Assembly: GCA_033439765.1 (NCBI GenBank)
Contig: JAULSN010000002.1
Coordinates: forward strand, 806,001 to 870,000
DNA: 64,000 nucleotides
Direction: 5' to 3'
From: Lasiosphaeria ovina
Lineage: Eukaryota; Ascomycota; Sordariomycetes; Sordariales; Lasiosphaeriaceae
This document shows, piece by piece, positions 21,839 through 32,180 of this stretch; position 1 is the stretch's first letter, and each line of letters opens with the position of its first letter. A program made the position numbers and the translations under genes. The notes beneath the pieces were generated by a model that had not been told where the DNA came from, ran no database searches, and saw only the letters and a list, made by a program, of their open reading frames with translations.

Positions 21839-23083
21839 ATGGTGTCATCGGCTCTCGGCCTCGGGGCCCTCTGCGGCCTCGTCCTCTCTTTGCCTGGAGC
21901 GCTGGCTGGTTTCAGTTCGTCCGCGAACAACAACATTGAAATCTACTGGGGTTCGTATGCCCTCATACAGGCACTCTCTGCATCTAAAAAGACCTCAGCT
22001 AACTCTCTTACGATAGGTCAAAACTCCGTCAATCGAGTGGGCGGCCAGCAGCGTCTCTCGGCGTACTGCTCCAGTATGTGACAGTCGCTTTATTAGAGAT
22101 CTCCTTATTAACTACCCGCTCCCATTCACATGACTTCCCCATGATGCAGATCTCCAATGTGAATGAGAGAGCGTTTTCTCACACGTGAACAGACACGCCG
22201 CTCAATGTCATTCCTTTGGCCTTTCTGAACGTCATCAAAAACCCTACTTCGGTCAACTTTGCCAATGCAGGCGACAACTGCACTGTCTTTGCCGGAACGC
22301 AGCTGTTGAGCTGCCCTCAGATTGAGTGAGTATTCAATGCAAAACCAATCAGGGAAATCACATTAACTGTTTCCCCTCCCCCCCTTTCACAGGGCAGACA
22401 TCAAGACATGCCAGGCGGCGGGCAAGACCATCACGCTCTCCATCGGCGGCGCGACGTACACCGAGGGCGGCTTCACTTCGAGCAGCGAGGCGTCGACGTG
22501 GGCCGACAAACTGTGGGCCATGTTCGGCCCCGTGCAGAGCGGCAGCAGCGCGCTGCGGCCCTTCGGCTCGGCCGTCGTCGACGGCTTCGACCTCGACCTC
22601 GAGGCCGCCTCGCAGAACATGGGCCCCTTCGCGGTGCAGCTGCGGAACCGCATGAACTCCGCCACGGCGGCCGGCGGCAAGAAGTACTTCCTGTCAGCCG
22701 CGCCGCAGTGCCCGTTTCCCGACGCCGCCATGGGAGCCATGCTGGACGCCGTCGTCTTTGATTACGTGTCGGTCCAGTTCTACAACAACTACTGCGGCGC
22801 CACGTCGTTCGTGCCGGGCGCCGCCACGCAGAACAACTTCAACTTTGCGACCTGGGACACGTGGGCGCGCAGCAAGTCGCCCCCCGTCAAGGTGCTGCTG
22901 GGCCTGCCGGGCAGCACGAGCGCGGCCGGGTCGGGCTACGTGTCGGGCAGCCAGCTCTCGGCCCTCATCGCATATTGCAAGCAGTTCTCCACCTTTGGCG
23001 GCGTCATGTTCTGGGACATGAGTCAGGTCTACAGCAACTCGGGCTTCCTCGACAGCGTCGTGTCCTACCTCGGCGGCAGCAAC

Positions 23084-23116
<33 letters not shown>

Positions 23117-23314
23117 ACGTCGACCACGGCCCCGCCCCCGCCCACGACGCTCGTGACCGTTACGAGGACCTCGAGCACCCCGACCCCGACCCCGACCGGC
23201 ACGCTGGTCCAGCAGTGGGGACAGTGTGGCGGCATTGGATACACCGGCTCTACGCAGTGCGCGCCGCCGTATTCGTGCAACTATCTAAGCCAATGGTGGG
23301 CTCAGTGCCAGTGA
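21839..23314 (+). CDS. Secreted GH18 class III chitinase with C-terminal CBM1
   Basis: Exons 21839-21950, 22017-22073, 22193-22325 and 22393-23314 encode 407 aa. A signal peptide (residues 1-23) precedes the GH18 barrel, which starts NIEIYWGQNS. SLSIGG-type and DxxDxDxE motifs are intact: TLSIGG at 115-120 and DGFDLDLE at 164-171, with Glu171 as the predicted catalytic acid. A linker of eleven prolines and Thr/Ser/Pro follows, then a fungal-type CBM1 (about residues 373-407) with four Cys and aromatic residues ([13 protein letters not shown]). It should hydrolyse chitin outside the cell, in wall remodelling, autolysis or mycoparasitism, with the CBM1 binding crystalline chitin or cellulose. 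All junctions are in phase; the intron 1 acceptor follows a GCTAAC branch site. Confidence 0.93.
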
Positions 23315-23973
23315 GATGCAGCGACGAATAGATGTAGATTCTATCTAGAGGCGCTCGTCCGCGGCCCACGACGCCATTTAGAGAGTCGCGAGGTAGAGGT
23401 CCCCTTTCTTCTTTTCTTCTCACCTGTCCTTGTATTAACACTTTGTTCGTTTCCCTTCTTCACTTCAACATTTCTTTTGTTGAATTTTATTAATATTTGT
23501 CTGTAATTCTTCATTTCCTTGTCTTCTCTCTTCATTCTTTTACCATTCTTCACCCCCTTTTTCTATTGTAAATATTCTCTTTCACCAGTTGCACACTAAG
23601 CTACTCTACATATTTTTCATTTGTATCATCGCTGCCTTCAGACTGTACATATTATTGTTTGTCTTGCGTTCAAATATGTAACTATTTCAACATGTTTTAT
23701 ATATTGTCAAGTCTATTGCTGAGACATCGATCCATTGTTCCTAGGTTGGGTAATTTTCACTTGAATGCTATGAGTCTAGACATTACACCAGCTCTAATTA
23801 CTTAATTAGAATTAGTTGTTCTTTGCGTTATTCCGTAACTGTGTCAGATCTCACATCACAGACTTTAAACGGCGCGAGAACGTCAAGGTTATCCAGAAAC
23901 TGCTCTCCCAACCGAGTCTAACACCACGCCTCCTGGAAAACCAGCGCAAAACCGCGATGACAAGAGTTCTTGG
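23315..23973. other. Pyrimidine-rich intergenic region
   Basis: This lies between the 3' ends of the chitinase (+) and the deaminase (-). Positions about 23398-23640 are strongly T/C-rich on the plus strand, and the rest is AT-rich. No gene was found. Confidence 0.6.
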
Positions 23974-25303
23974 TTATAAGCTAGCCTCAAACTCCGTCAA
24001 GAGTCGGCGCATTCTCTCCTTTTCCGTCTCACCACCGAATATAGAATCCACCGCCCTCTTGCTGAGCTTCAACAGATCCGCCCGCCCGAGACTAAAGTGC
24101 TCCGCGGCCAGGAGATATTCGTTCGAGACGGAACTGCGGAATATGCCAACGTCGTCCGTCTAGAGCGTTCAACGAGCAAGGACCAGTTAGCAAACACTTT
24201 TATCCCTCACCTCTTGATTTCGGAGTGAGTGAGTGCAAGGAAAGAGAACGACGCACGCAGAGGCTGATGGAGCAGCCCGTGTCCTTCCAGTAGCCAAAGT
24301 GGTGATCAGCAAAGCCGCCCGGGATGAGCTTGGCGTGCACGTTGCACGAGAGGCACAGCTCGAGCCCAATATCGCGGCGCGCGATCTCGTCACGAAGATC
24401 GTCAGGAACGTGGATGACGTGGCCCAACCGGTCGGGCCGGAAGCCGAGCAGCGCCTGCAGCTCGCGGCGCGTCGCCGACTCGGCGATCTCGGCGAAGTGC
24501 AGCGTCACCTTCAGGCCGGCCTCGCGCGCCCGCGCAAACGCCTCGCCAAACGCCGCCACGTCGCCCCTGGCCGGGTTGCCGCACAGGTCGACGCCGACGA
24601 CGCCGCGGGCCTGGAACCGCACCGCCAGCTCCACCGTCTGCATGGCCTGCGCGGCCGTGTTGCGCCGGTCGACGGACAGGATCAGGTGCGTCGGCATCAT
24701 ATCTAGTTCCGAGCCGGCGCTGGCGGCGGCGGCAAACTCGTCGAGGCAGCTCAGCACGGTCGACACGTACGTCTCCTTGGTCACACCCGCGGCGGCGTTC
24801 TCGCGCGGCGTCGTGCGGAGCTCCAGGTAGCGTACCCCGTCGTCGCGGAAGTCCCGCAGCACCTGCAGCGTCGCGTGGCGGATGGCGGCGACGCTGCTGC
24901 ACAGGTCGTAGATGTAGCTGTCGAAGAGCGGGAAGAAGCTGCCCCAAAGCTCGCCACACAGGAGAGGAGTTAGATGAGATGAGATGAGACGGGTGTTTTT
25001 CTCAGGGGGGGGGGGGGGGGGGGGGGGCTGGCAAATAATACTGACGTGACGACATCATAAGACACCTTGTCTAGCGGCAAGGCGGCCAGAGGGTCTTCCA
25101 TTGAAAAGGACGCGTCGCTGTCCTTTCTCGCCTGCCATATCTCATGCAGCGTCGTGACGCTGATGCTGCCAGTAAGATGAGCATGCAGCTGGCAGGCAAT
25201 CAAGCGATATTCAGTCAGCTGAAGTCTAGCTTCATTTAGCCTGAGAGTCCCGACGTACCTCGACTTTTGGAAGAGCCTTGGTGAAGGCTATGTCGACTGC
25301 CAT
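23974..25303 (-). CDS. Adenosine/AMP deaminase-like protein (ADAL type)
   Basis: Exons 25303-25259, 25188-25046, 24938-24257 and 24159-23974 encode 351 aa. The metal-dependent deaminase signature is complete: HAH (LHAHLTGSIS, just after residue 15), LHFAEIAE for the catalytic His/Glu region, RLGHVIHV, and TDDVGIF carrying the metal-binding Asp pair in exon 4. The short N-terminus and LELRTTPRE motif resemble the ADAL/MAPDA group, which deaminates N6-methyl-AMP, more than classical adenosine deaminases; the substrate is therefore inference. The intron between exons 2 and 3 contains a run of 23 G (plus strand). The exon 2/3 join reads DVVTFFPLFDSYIYDL, matching relatives. Confidence 0.88.
25005..25027. 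repeat. 23-G homopolymer within a deaminase intron
   Basis: An uninterrupted G run on the plus strand (C run in the sense orientation) occurs in the second deaminase intron, 18 bp from the donor end. Length is prone to sequencing error and slippage. Confidence 0.85.
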
Positions 25304-26106
25304 TGTGTTGTGATTAGTGACGGTGAGATTTGGACTGCCGAGCTTGGATGAGCGGAGATAATTACAGGCCACTCTCGCAAGTACCTCACTCGCTGCTTGA
25401 GGAGAAGCTGGAAGCGCGGGTGGAGACTCGGCACTCACCGCTTTTACTGATTGGCACCAATGGATACTAAGTTGGCTTCGGTACGACGTGCGAACTGAAG
25501 TTTAGCAAATTTACCAAAGGTACACTGAAAAGGTACATTCGAGATATTCGGGCATAGACACCAGCTTATTATGACTATCAACAACAATAACATCCCTCTA
25601 GCCTTCGTTGTGTATTCGATAGTAAGTTACCGTAGAGTCAGGAATCAAAGGCTGTTATTACTGCCCATCTAATTACCATACTTGACTTGACTCGACGTTA
25701 TAATAGCAAAGGTCTACTGACCGTCATCTCAAAGAGCCTTCAATGAACTGTTAAAATGCTAACACCAGATTCAGAACCATTCAGCCGAGTACTCGGAAAG
25801 GTTCTTTTTCACAGCCCAGCCCTTAACTCGGATATACTCAACACAAATAACATTCTCATTGTGATCTTAATCCATTCAAGGCAAGAGAGCGATTGACAAC
25901 TGAGGATGAGGTATATATTAACCAGATTGAACTTAGGTTAATACAGCCAGGTCCCTAATGAAGATAATACAGTCACTGGTCAACATGAAGTGAGCGACTT
26001 TGCTCAGTACGAGGCCAAACATCAATATTTAGGACGCTCAAGCACCAAAGACGCCAGGACAATACTGTATTCAGATACATGGCGTGAGATAAGCCCTGGA
26101 ATTGGC
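25304..26106. other. Intergenic region, no gene seen
   Basis: This is the upstream region of the deaminase and the 3' flank of SSF1. The centre is AT-rich and carries no plausible coding frame. Confidence 0.6.
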
Positions 26107-27584
26107 TCAAGTCTTGAGAGAGCGCTTCTTGGCACTTTTGCCATCAGCAATTTCTTCCTCCTCGTCCTCCCACTTGCCGCCCTCTTCGAGTTTGGCATTG
26201 ACTTGCTCTTCCGCGTCACCCTCCAGGCCCTCACTGTCGAACCCATCGTCGTACATGTCGCTATCGTAATCATCCATGTCCTCGTCCTCGTCATCCCCCT
26301 TTGTCTTGGCGCTGTTTGGTTTCCTGCTGTCGGCCTTCTCCTTCCGCTTCTTCTCCACGTTCTCCTTCTGCTGCTTCTTGCGGGCTTCCTTCTCTTTGAG
26401 GCGCTTCTCCCACCTCTGCTCCATTTCCTTCATCTCCTGCTTGGACTTGACCTTGTATTCGTGCCACAAGATCTTGCCCGAGCAGATTCCCTCCTCGACC
26501 TTCGTCATGCGCAGGCGCATGCGAGGCCCAAGCTCTACCAGCTTCACTGCCCGGCGCTCGACATTGTCGTTCCTGTCCGCATCCTCGGTCGACTCTAACA
26601 GCGCCGCAGTGGCCCTGGCCTTTGCGCTCAAGACTTTCCTCGGCCCGCTCTCGAGGATCTCGACTTCAGCGTCCGTGTCAGCCTCGCTTCCACTTGTACC
26701 GTCCGTCATATAGCCGTCCCCGTTTGCACCGCCAATCATGAACTCCGAGATGTCCTGGAGGCTGCCAAGGTTGGGAAGGCCGCCCTTTCCACCCTTCCGG
26801 GTCTTCATCAGCTTTCCCGCCGCATCCAGCCGTTTCAATGGCTTCGAAAGCCCAACCGTCTTGGTAGTGATGGCGTAGTGCCGGAAATTTATAACGAACG
26901 TTCCATCGTCCTCGGAAGATGCCTCTCGGTTGAGCAGCAATACCCTCCGTATCGACTTGAGAGGCGTCGCCTGTGGGTTAATGGGGGGGAAGAGCGACTG
27001 GAAGGCGGTGGTAGTGAGGGACTCGAGATGCCTCGGAACTTTGGATTTGGCATCCGAGGTAGGCGTCGTGAAGTTGTTCATGACTAGCTGCAATACCTGT
27101 TAGCTTCGACCGGCTTGAGACATGGGCATGGAGGGGCAATGCATACCAGTGGGGGGGTGAGATATTCTTTTCCACCGCCCAGAGGGCGCCTTTGGGCCCT
27201 CATTACGTCTTTGCTGAGCGAGTACTTCTCTACTCGGAAGTGGAATGTCGGGCCACGGGGCGCAATGGCGAGCCGCAGATTTGTGTTTCCGGTCTCTGAT
27301 CTGGAAAACAGCATGAGGTGGGTGACCCCAAGCGGTCCGCACATGGTAACGTAGTCGCGCAGCCGATTGGCCTTTCTCTCCCTCAACCGCGATGCCGTTC
27401 CAGGCTCCATGACGCGCCGGACGTCGGTGGCCAGCTGACTGACACTCGTTCCGACCTCGCCAGCGCCAATGCGAATAACCATGCTCTTCGGGTTTCGCGT
27501 GTCGGCATGGCCGTTGGCCACTGCCGGCGTGGCAGGGTTGTTTGCGCCCGCATGGGTTCTTCTTTTTGTTCGTCTCTTGGCCAT
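26107..27584 (-). CDS. SSF1: Ribosome biogenesis protein Ssf1 (Brix/Peter Pan family)
   Basis: Exons 27584-27147 and 27087-26107 (59-bp intron) encode 472 aa. A basic N-terminus (MAKRRTKRRTH) leads into a Brix domain with the conserved RDYVTMCGPLGVTHLM, GPTFHFRVEKYSLSKDV and PPLLVMNNF blocks; the last is assembled exactly across the splice. Later come NFRHYAI and the VELGPRMRLRMTKVEEG motif, followed by a Lys/Glu coiled coil and an acidic/basic tail (about residues 390-472). In yeast, Ssf1/Ssf2 act in early 60S pre-ribosomes in the nucleolus, binding pre-rRNA and restraining ITS2 processing. It is divergently paired with RRP3, with 278 bp between start codons. Confidence 0.95.
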
Positions 27585-27862
27585 GTTTGCTGGTGGTTGG
27601 AGGATATATGGACAGCAATATTGTCCTGTCCTCGAAACCTGTTGCTGAAGTGTTAGGATTTAGGAGCGCTCAAAGTCTCCCGCCTGCAAGCTGATTCCAG
27701 GCCCGGCAGAAAAAATTCAGTGGAGCATCCTTATCGCAGCAGCCCCACCTCCGATAAGGCCAAAAAGTTTGGGAACTCAACACCATCTTCAAGGCTCACA
27801 AACTCTAGCGCCGAGAGGAAACAAGGTTTAGCAATTATTTAACCTGATAAACGCACAACAAA
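27585..27862. promoter_or_regulatory. Bidirectional SSF1-RRP3 promoter
   Basis: These 278 bp separate the start codons of two ribosome-biogenesis genes. They contain gaaaaaatt (27709-27717), similar to the yeast RRPE element, and two GATA-type words (ccttatcg and ccgataagg) about 25 bp apart. A shared control region is inference from the arrangement. Confidence 0.5.
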
Positions 27863-29728
27863 ATGTCGACAAAGCGCAGGAAGACCTCGCACGAGGATAA
27901 ACCGCCGAAGGACTCGGCTGGTCCCTCTGCTCCCAAGCCAAAGAGGTCGGCGTCCAAGCCTGCACCGCCTGCACAGATGGAACAATCACTGCCGCCAGCG
28001 GCAGCACACTCTCCGCCACCGAGTTCCGAGGCCGAGTCTGTCACAATTGACAACATGTCGAGACAGGGAAATGGCGACGAAACGGTCCCGGCGACGTTTA
28101 AGGACTTGGTAGGCTATTCCTCCCTTTCCTGCCTCGCCTAAACCGGGGGTGCTAACGGATGCCCAGGGAATCGTCGACTCGCTGTGCGAAGCCTGCCACC
28201 GGCTCGGGTACAAGAAACCGACCCCGATCCAGGAGCAATCGATCCCTCTCGCGCTGCAAGACCGCGACATAATTGGCATTGCCGAAACCGGTAGCGGCAA
28301 GACGGTCGCCTTCGCCCTGCCAATCCTGCAGGCCCTCCTCGAGAAGCCCCAGGCCATGTTCGCCCTGGTGCTCGCGCCCACAAGAGAGCTTGCTGCTCAG
28401 ATTGCGCAAGCCTTTGAGGCATTGGGATCCCTGATATCTCTCCGGTGCGCTCTTATTTTGGGAGGCATGGATATGGTGCAGCAGGCGATTGCGCTGGGAA
28501 AGAAGCCACACGTTATCGTTGCGACGCCTGGAAGGTGAGTTGCTACCACCACTTATCAGTCGTAGCAGTATCATGGCTAACCTGTGCCATAGACTTTTGG
28601 ACCACTTGGAAAAGACCAAGGGTTTTAGTCTGTAAGTTGACTTGCGAGGACTCACTGTCTCTAGAGATGTGTTCCAACACTTCCCATACTTCCCCTTCTA
28701 GTCGCCACGACAAGCCGTACATGAATGTTTAATCCTAACTTCTCGACTTTAGCCGCAACCTCCGCTATCTGGTGATGGACGAGGCAGATCGGTAAGTTGC
28801 TCTTTGGCGTCATCTGTCTAACCTATCCGGCTAACAGAGACTGCCCAGACTTCTGGACATGGACTTCGGTCCCATTCTCGAGAAAGTCCTCAAGTTCCTG
28901 CCCAGGGAGCGCAGGACATTTCTCTTCTCGGCGACCATGTCCAACAAGGTTGAGAGCCTGCAGAGAGCCAGTCTGAAAGACCCTCTCAAGGTCAGCATCT
29001 CCAGCTCAAAGTACGCCACCGTGTCGACGCTGGTCCAGAACTATATCTTCATCCCGCACAAGCACAAGGACACGTACCTGGTGTACCTGTGCAACGAGTT
29101 CACCGGCAAGACAATCATCATCTTCACCCGGACGGTTCTGGAGACCCAGCGGATAGCTATCCTGCTCCGCACGCTCGGCATGGGCGCCATCCCGCTCCAC
29201 GGCGGCCTGTCCCAGTCGGCCCGCTTGGGCGCGCTGAACAAGTTCCGTGCCGGCTCGCGTGAGATCCTCGTGGCGACAGATGTTGCTGCTCGTGGTCTTG
29301 ATATCCCCAACGTCGACTGCGTCCTCAACTTCGACTTGCCCGGCGACTCCAAAACATACGTGCATCGCGTCGGCCGAACGGCTCGTGCCGGCAAATCGGG
29401 CAAGGCGCTTAGCATAGTCACGCAATAGTAAGTCTATCCCCCTCACGGCTCCTCATGGAGGAACTAAGCTGACACTGGCCACAGTGACCTGGAGACGTGG
29501 CTCCGCATCGAGACGGCCCTTGGGACAAAGCTCCCAGAGTATCCCCACGAGAAGGACGAGGTCATGGTGTTCAAGGGACGGGTGGAGGAGGCCCAGCTTC
29601 ACGCAAGGAACGAGATGAAGCTGCTGATTGAGGACCGCGGCAATAGGGGTTCCACGCTCAGAGGCCACAGGAAGAGAGGCCCGCCTACGGGGGCAGGCCG
29701 AGACCACATGGACGCCGAGGAGGGCTAG
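27863..29728 (+). CDS. RRP3: DEAD-box rRNA helicase Rrp3 (DDX47)
   Basis: Six exons (27863-28108, 28167-28534, 28593-28631, 28753-28791, 28849-29427, 29485-29728) encode 504 aa. All helicase motifs are present: Q motif ([12 protein letters not shown]), Walker A AETGSGKT (121-128), PTREL (153-157), DEAD in the 39-bp fourth exon, SAT, and [10 protein letters not shown] near the end. A Pro/Ser-rich N-terminal extension and a basic C-terminus flank the core. Rrp3 acts in the nucleolus on the 90S/SSU processome for 18S rRNA maturation. Two 39-bp micro-exons surround motif Ib and motif II; every junction keeps phase and motif continuity. Start 27863 is the first ATG. Confidence 0.95.
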
Positions 29729-30026
29729 TCGAGGCGGCCGTGGGGGGTTGAGAAAGGAGATAATGAGCAAAAAACCAGAAGGCGCTGACATTTACATTTA
29801 CATGCCATACCAGGCAAGGATTATTAATGCACTGTTTCACCGTAAAAAGCCTTAGAACAATACGTTCTCGGCGGTGCCACCCCGTTGATATTTATATGTG
29901 TTGAGGAATAGCGCAGGTATTCCTTGACGGTAAAGTGACAAGTTATACTATATGCGAGAACGAGACGCGCAGAGCCCCCTTTTCGGGTTTAATTACATTA
30001 TACAGTTGAACGGAACATCCTTGAAC
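29729..30026. other. Convergent 3' ends of RRP3 and cwf19
   Basis: A 298-bp spacer between two convergent genes. It is AT-rich, as expected for polyadenylation regions, and shows no other feature. Confidence 0.6.
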
Positions 30027-32180
30027 TCACTCAGCACCTTCGGTGAGGACTCTGGTCCAGTCAAACTTGCGCCAGCGCTTCCTGAACCCGTCCAGCCTGT
30101 CGTCGTTCCTGGTCCACCTGCCCTGGCGCTTGATGACGTCGGGCTCGCAGTCGAGCATGCCGCCGATGATTTCGCGCGCGAAGAGGTCGCCCCTGGGCCA
30201 GCGCTCGGCGTCCTCGACGATGTGGCCGAGGCCGCCGTCGAGGGTGAACCAGGCGTGGAAGTAGGGCATCTCCTTGGCGATGCTGCGGCGGAAGGCCATC
30301 TTGCCGAGCCCGTCCTGGCGCGCGCGCTTGCCCGTGTCGATGATCTTCTTGTGCTGCGACCACTCCTCGTCGGCCGACAGCATGGCCTCGCGGAAGAAGG
30401 CCGGCGCCGTCTCGCCGAGCTCGTACGGGATCGGCACCACCACCAGCGCCGCGTGCAGCCGCCGCTGCGGAGCCGCCGCGTTCTCGTAGAAGATCACGTC
30501 GCGGCCTTGGTCGTGGTACAGCCGCGTGAGGCTCTTCATGAAGTTGCGGATCTCTTCCCACTCGTCGTCGTCGCATTCCAGCAGGTTGGTCCGGTGGCTG
30601 ATGGGCACGATGATGGCGCCACCCTCCGCACCGGTGAGCTCGGGCGCCGTGGGAAGGGTGAGGTAGACTCTCGTCGCTAGGGAAATGATGGGCGCAGCGG
30701 GGAGGTCCTGGGGTGGGGGGCGATCCTCGTGGTGGCAGAGGGGGCAGGTGTCGAGAATGCGGTTCAGCTTCTTGTACTCGGAAATAGCGACGTTCTTGAG
30801 GCTCGCCTCGTTCTTGTGGACGCGCTTGGCCAGCTTCTCGGCGTTCTCGTCCATGTATTCCAGGTCGTTGTCGAACTTTCCGTCCTTGGCTATCCGCTCG
30901 GCCAGGCGCATGCCCTCGCCACCAGCTTGGCCTCGTGTACGACGCTCCTCGCGTACCATGTCGTCGATGCTCATGTCTTCATTTTCTTCAACATTGCCCC
31001 TTTCGAGACCGCGCTTGTTGGTGATGGCCTTCACCTCGCCGCGGGAACCAGCCAACAGACGGCTGTTAGAAGCGTCAAGGACAACCGCATTAGTGGCTGC
31101 AGCGCCCGAGCTAAATGCGGCATGGGCTGCATTGTAGTCCTTTTCGAGCTTTGCGATGTCAGGGGCGTTGCGCAGTTTCGCTTTCATGAGCTGCGCGCGC
31201 ATGCGGTTGAGAGCCGACTGGTCCAGAGGCGCCGCCGGGCGAACCATATCCTCCACGACTAGGCCTTGCTGAGGCGGCGGGGAATCATGCCGACGAGAAT
31301 TCTCGCTGTGCTCCTGAAGACGGACATTCGCCATCCGTTCTTCATAGAGGTCGCCCGTTGGCTTTTCCTTGTCGATATATCCCTCCCCATACACACGCCT
31401 CCTATCCACCTCAATCTTCTCTTCCCTAGCCTCGTCAAATTCCTCCAAGCTGCCAAATCTTTCAATAGCAACTTCGTCGACTGGGCGATTTGTTTGCTCC
31501 GCAGCTGTGTAGACCGCCTTCAACTTTGTCATCCTCCATTGCGAGCCCTCATCACCGAACTTGTAAGAGACCTGCTGCTTGGCAGAACTGTCCAAGCCCT
31601 CAACCGATGTCCGCCCGTCTAGCTCGGCGAGCCGGGTATTAAGCTCCCGTTTGTGCAGTTGACGTTTGGGCTCTTCCTTTTGGGGCGGCGGGTTCTTTTT
31701 CTTCGCACCCCTTTGCACGTAGTCGACGTCGAGGGCTGACGGGGCAGACATCCACGAGTCTCGGACGAGAGGCGCGGCGAGTCGCGGATCGTCTGTCGGG
31801 GCCCTTTCTTCGTCCGGCAAGGGCAAGTCTTCTTTGGGATCAGACCGCTTCAAATCTTTGATATCCTTGGTGCGACCGCGGTCCCTCGAGCCTTCTCTGG
31901 ACCGGTGTCTGTGCCTATGGCGATGGCTAGACTCGTCCTCTTCGCCGTCGCGTGTGCGCCGAGACCGCTTGTGGCGATGGCCTTCGTCGTCGCCGGGCTC
32001 ATCGGCGCGGGGCCGATGGTTCCCGTGGCGTTCGCGGTCTCTGTCGCCGCCGTCTCTGGGTCTTTCATGGCGGTGGTGCTTGGACTTCCGGTCGCGTCGT
32101 TCCTCTTTGGCCTGAGCGGCACGCTCTCGCTCCGCCTTTTCAGCCGCAATCGACTTCTCAAAGTCCTCGAGACTGTCCAT
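30027..32180 (-). CDS. cwf19: Spliceosome-associated Cwf19 (CwfJ domain) protein
   Basis: An intronless frame of 717 aa. The N-terminal 130 residues are Arg/His/Asp/Glu-rich (RS/RD-like, with an HRHRHRHR run), followed by a coiled-coil central region. The C-terminus holds the CwfJ domains 1 and 2: LDTCPLCHHED (zinc-binding Cys pair), VPISHRTNLLECDDDEW, the HIT-like signatures and, near the end, the conserved MPYFHAWFTLDGGLGH and WTRNDDRLDGFRKRW. In fission yeast Cwf19 is part of the Cdc5/Prp19-type spliceosome and its relatives act with the lariat-debranching enzyme in intron turnover. Acts in the nucleus. Convergent with RRP3. Confidence 0.95.
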   Translation of the reverse strand: MDSLEDFEKSIAAEKAERERAAQAKEERRDRKSKHHRHERPRDGGDRDRERHGNHRPRADEPGDDEGHRHKRSRRTRDGEEDESSHRHRHRHRSREGSRDRGRTKDIKDLKRSDPKEDLPLPDEERAPTDDPRLAAPLVRDSWMSAPSALDVDYVQRGAKKKNPPPQKEEPKRQLHKRELNTRLAELDGRTSVEGLDSSAKQQVSYKFGDEGSQWRMTKLKAVYTAAEQTNRPVDEVAIERFGSLEEFDEAREEKIEVDRRRVYGEGYIDKEKPTGDLYEERMANVRLQEHSENSRRHDSPPPQQGLVVEDMVRPAAPLDQSALNRMRAQLMKAKLRNAPDIAKLEKDYNAAHAAFSSGAAATNAVVLDASNSRLLAGSRGEVKAITNKRGLERGNVEENEDMSIDDMVREERRTRGQAGGEGMRLAERIAKDGKFDNDLEYMDENAEKLAKRVHKNEASLKNVAISEYKKLNRILDTCPLCHHEDRPPPQDLPAAPIISLATRVYLTLPTAPELTGAEGGAIIVPISHRTNLLECDDDEWEEIRNFMKSLTRLYHDQGRDVIFYENAAAPQRRLHAALVVVPIPYELGETAPAFFREAMLSADEEWSQHKKIIDTGKRARQDGLGKMAFRRSIAKEMPYFHAWFTLDGGLGHIVEDAERWPRGDLFAREIIGGMLDCEPDVIKRQGRWTRNDDRLDGFRKRWRKFDWTRVLTEGAE

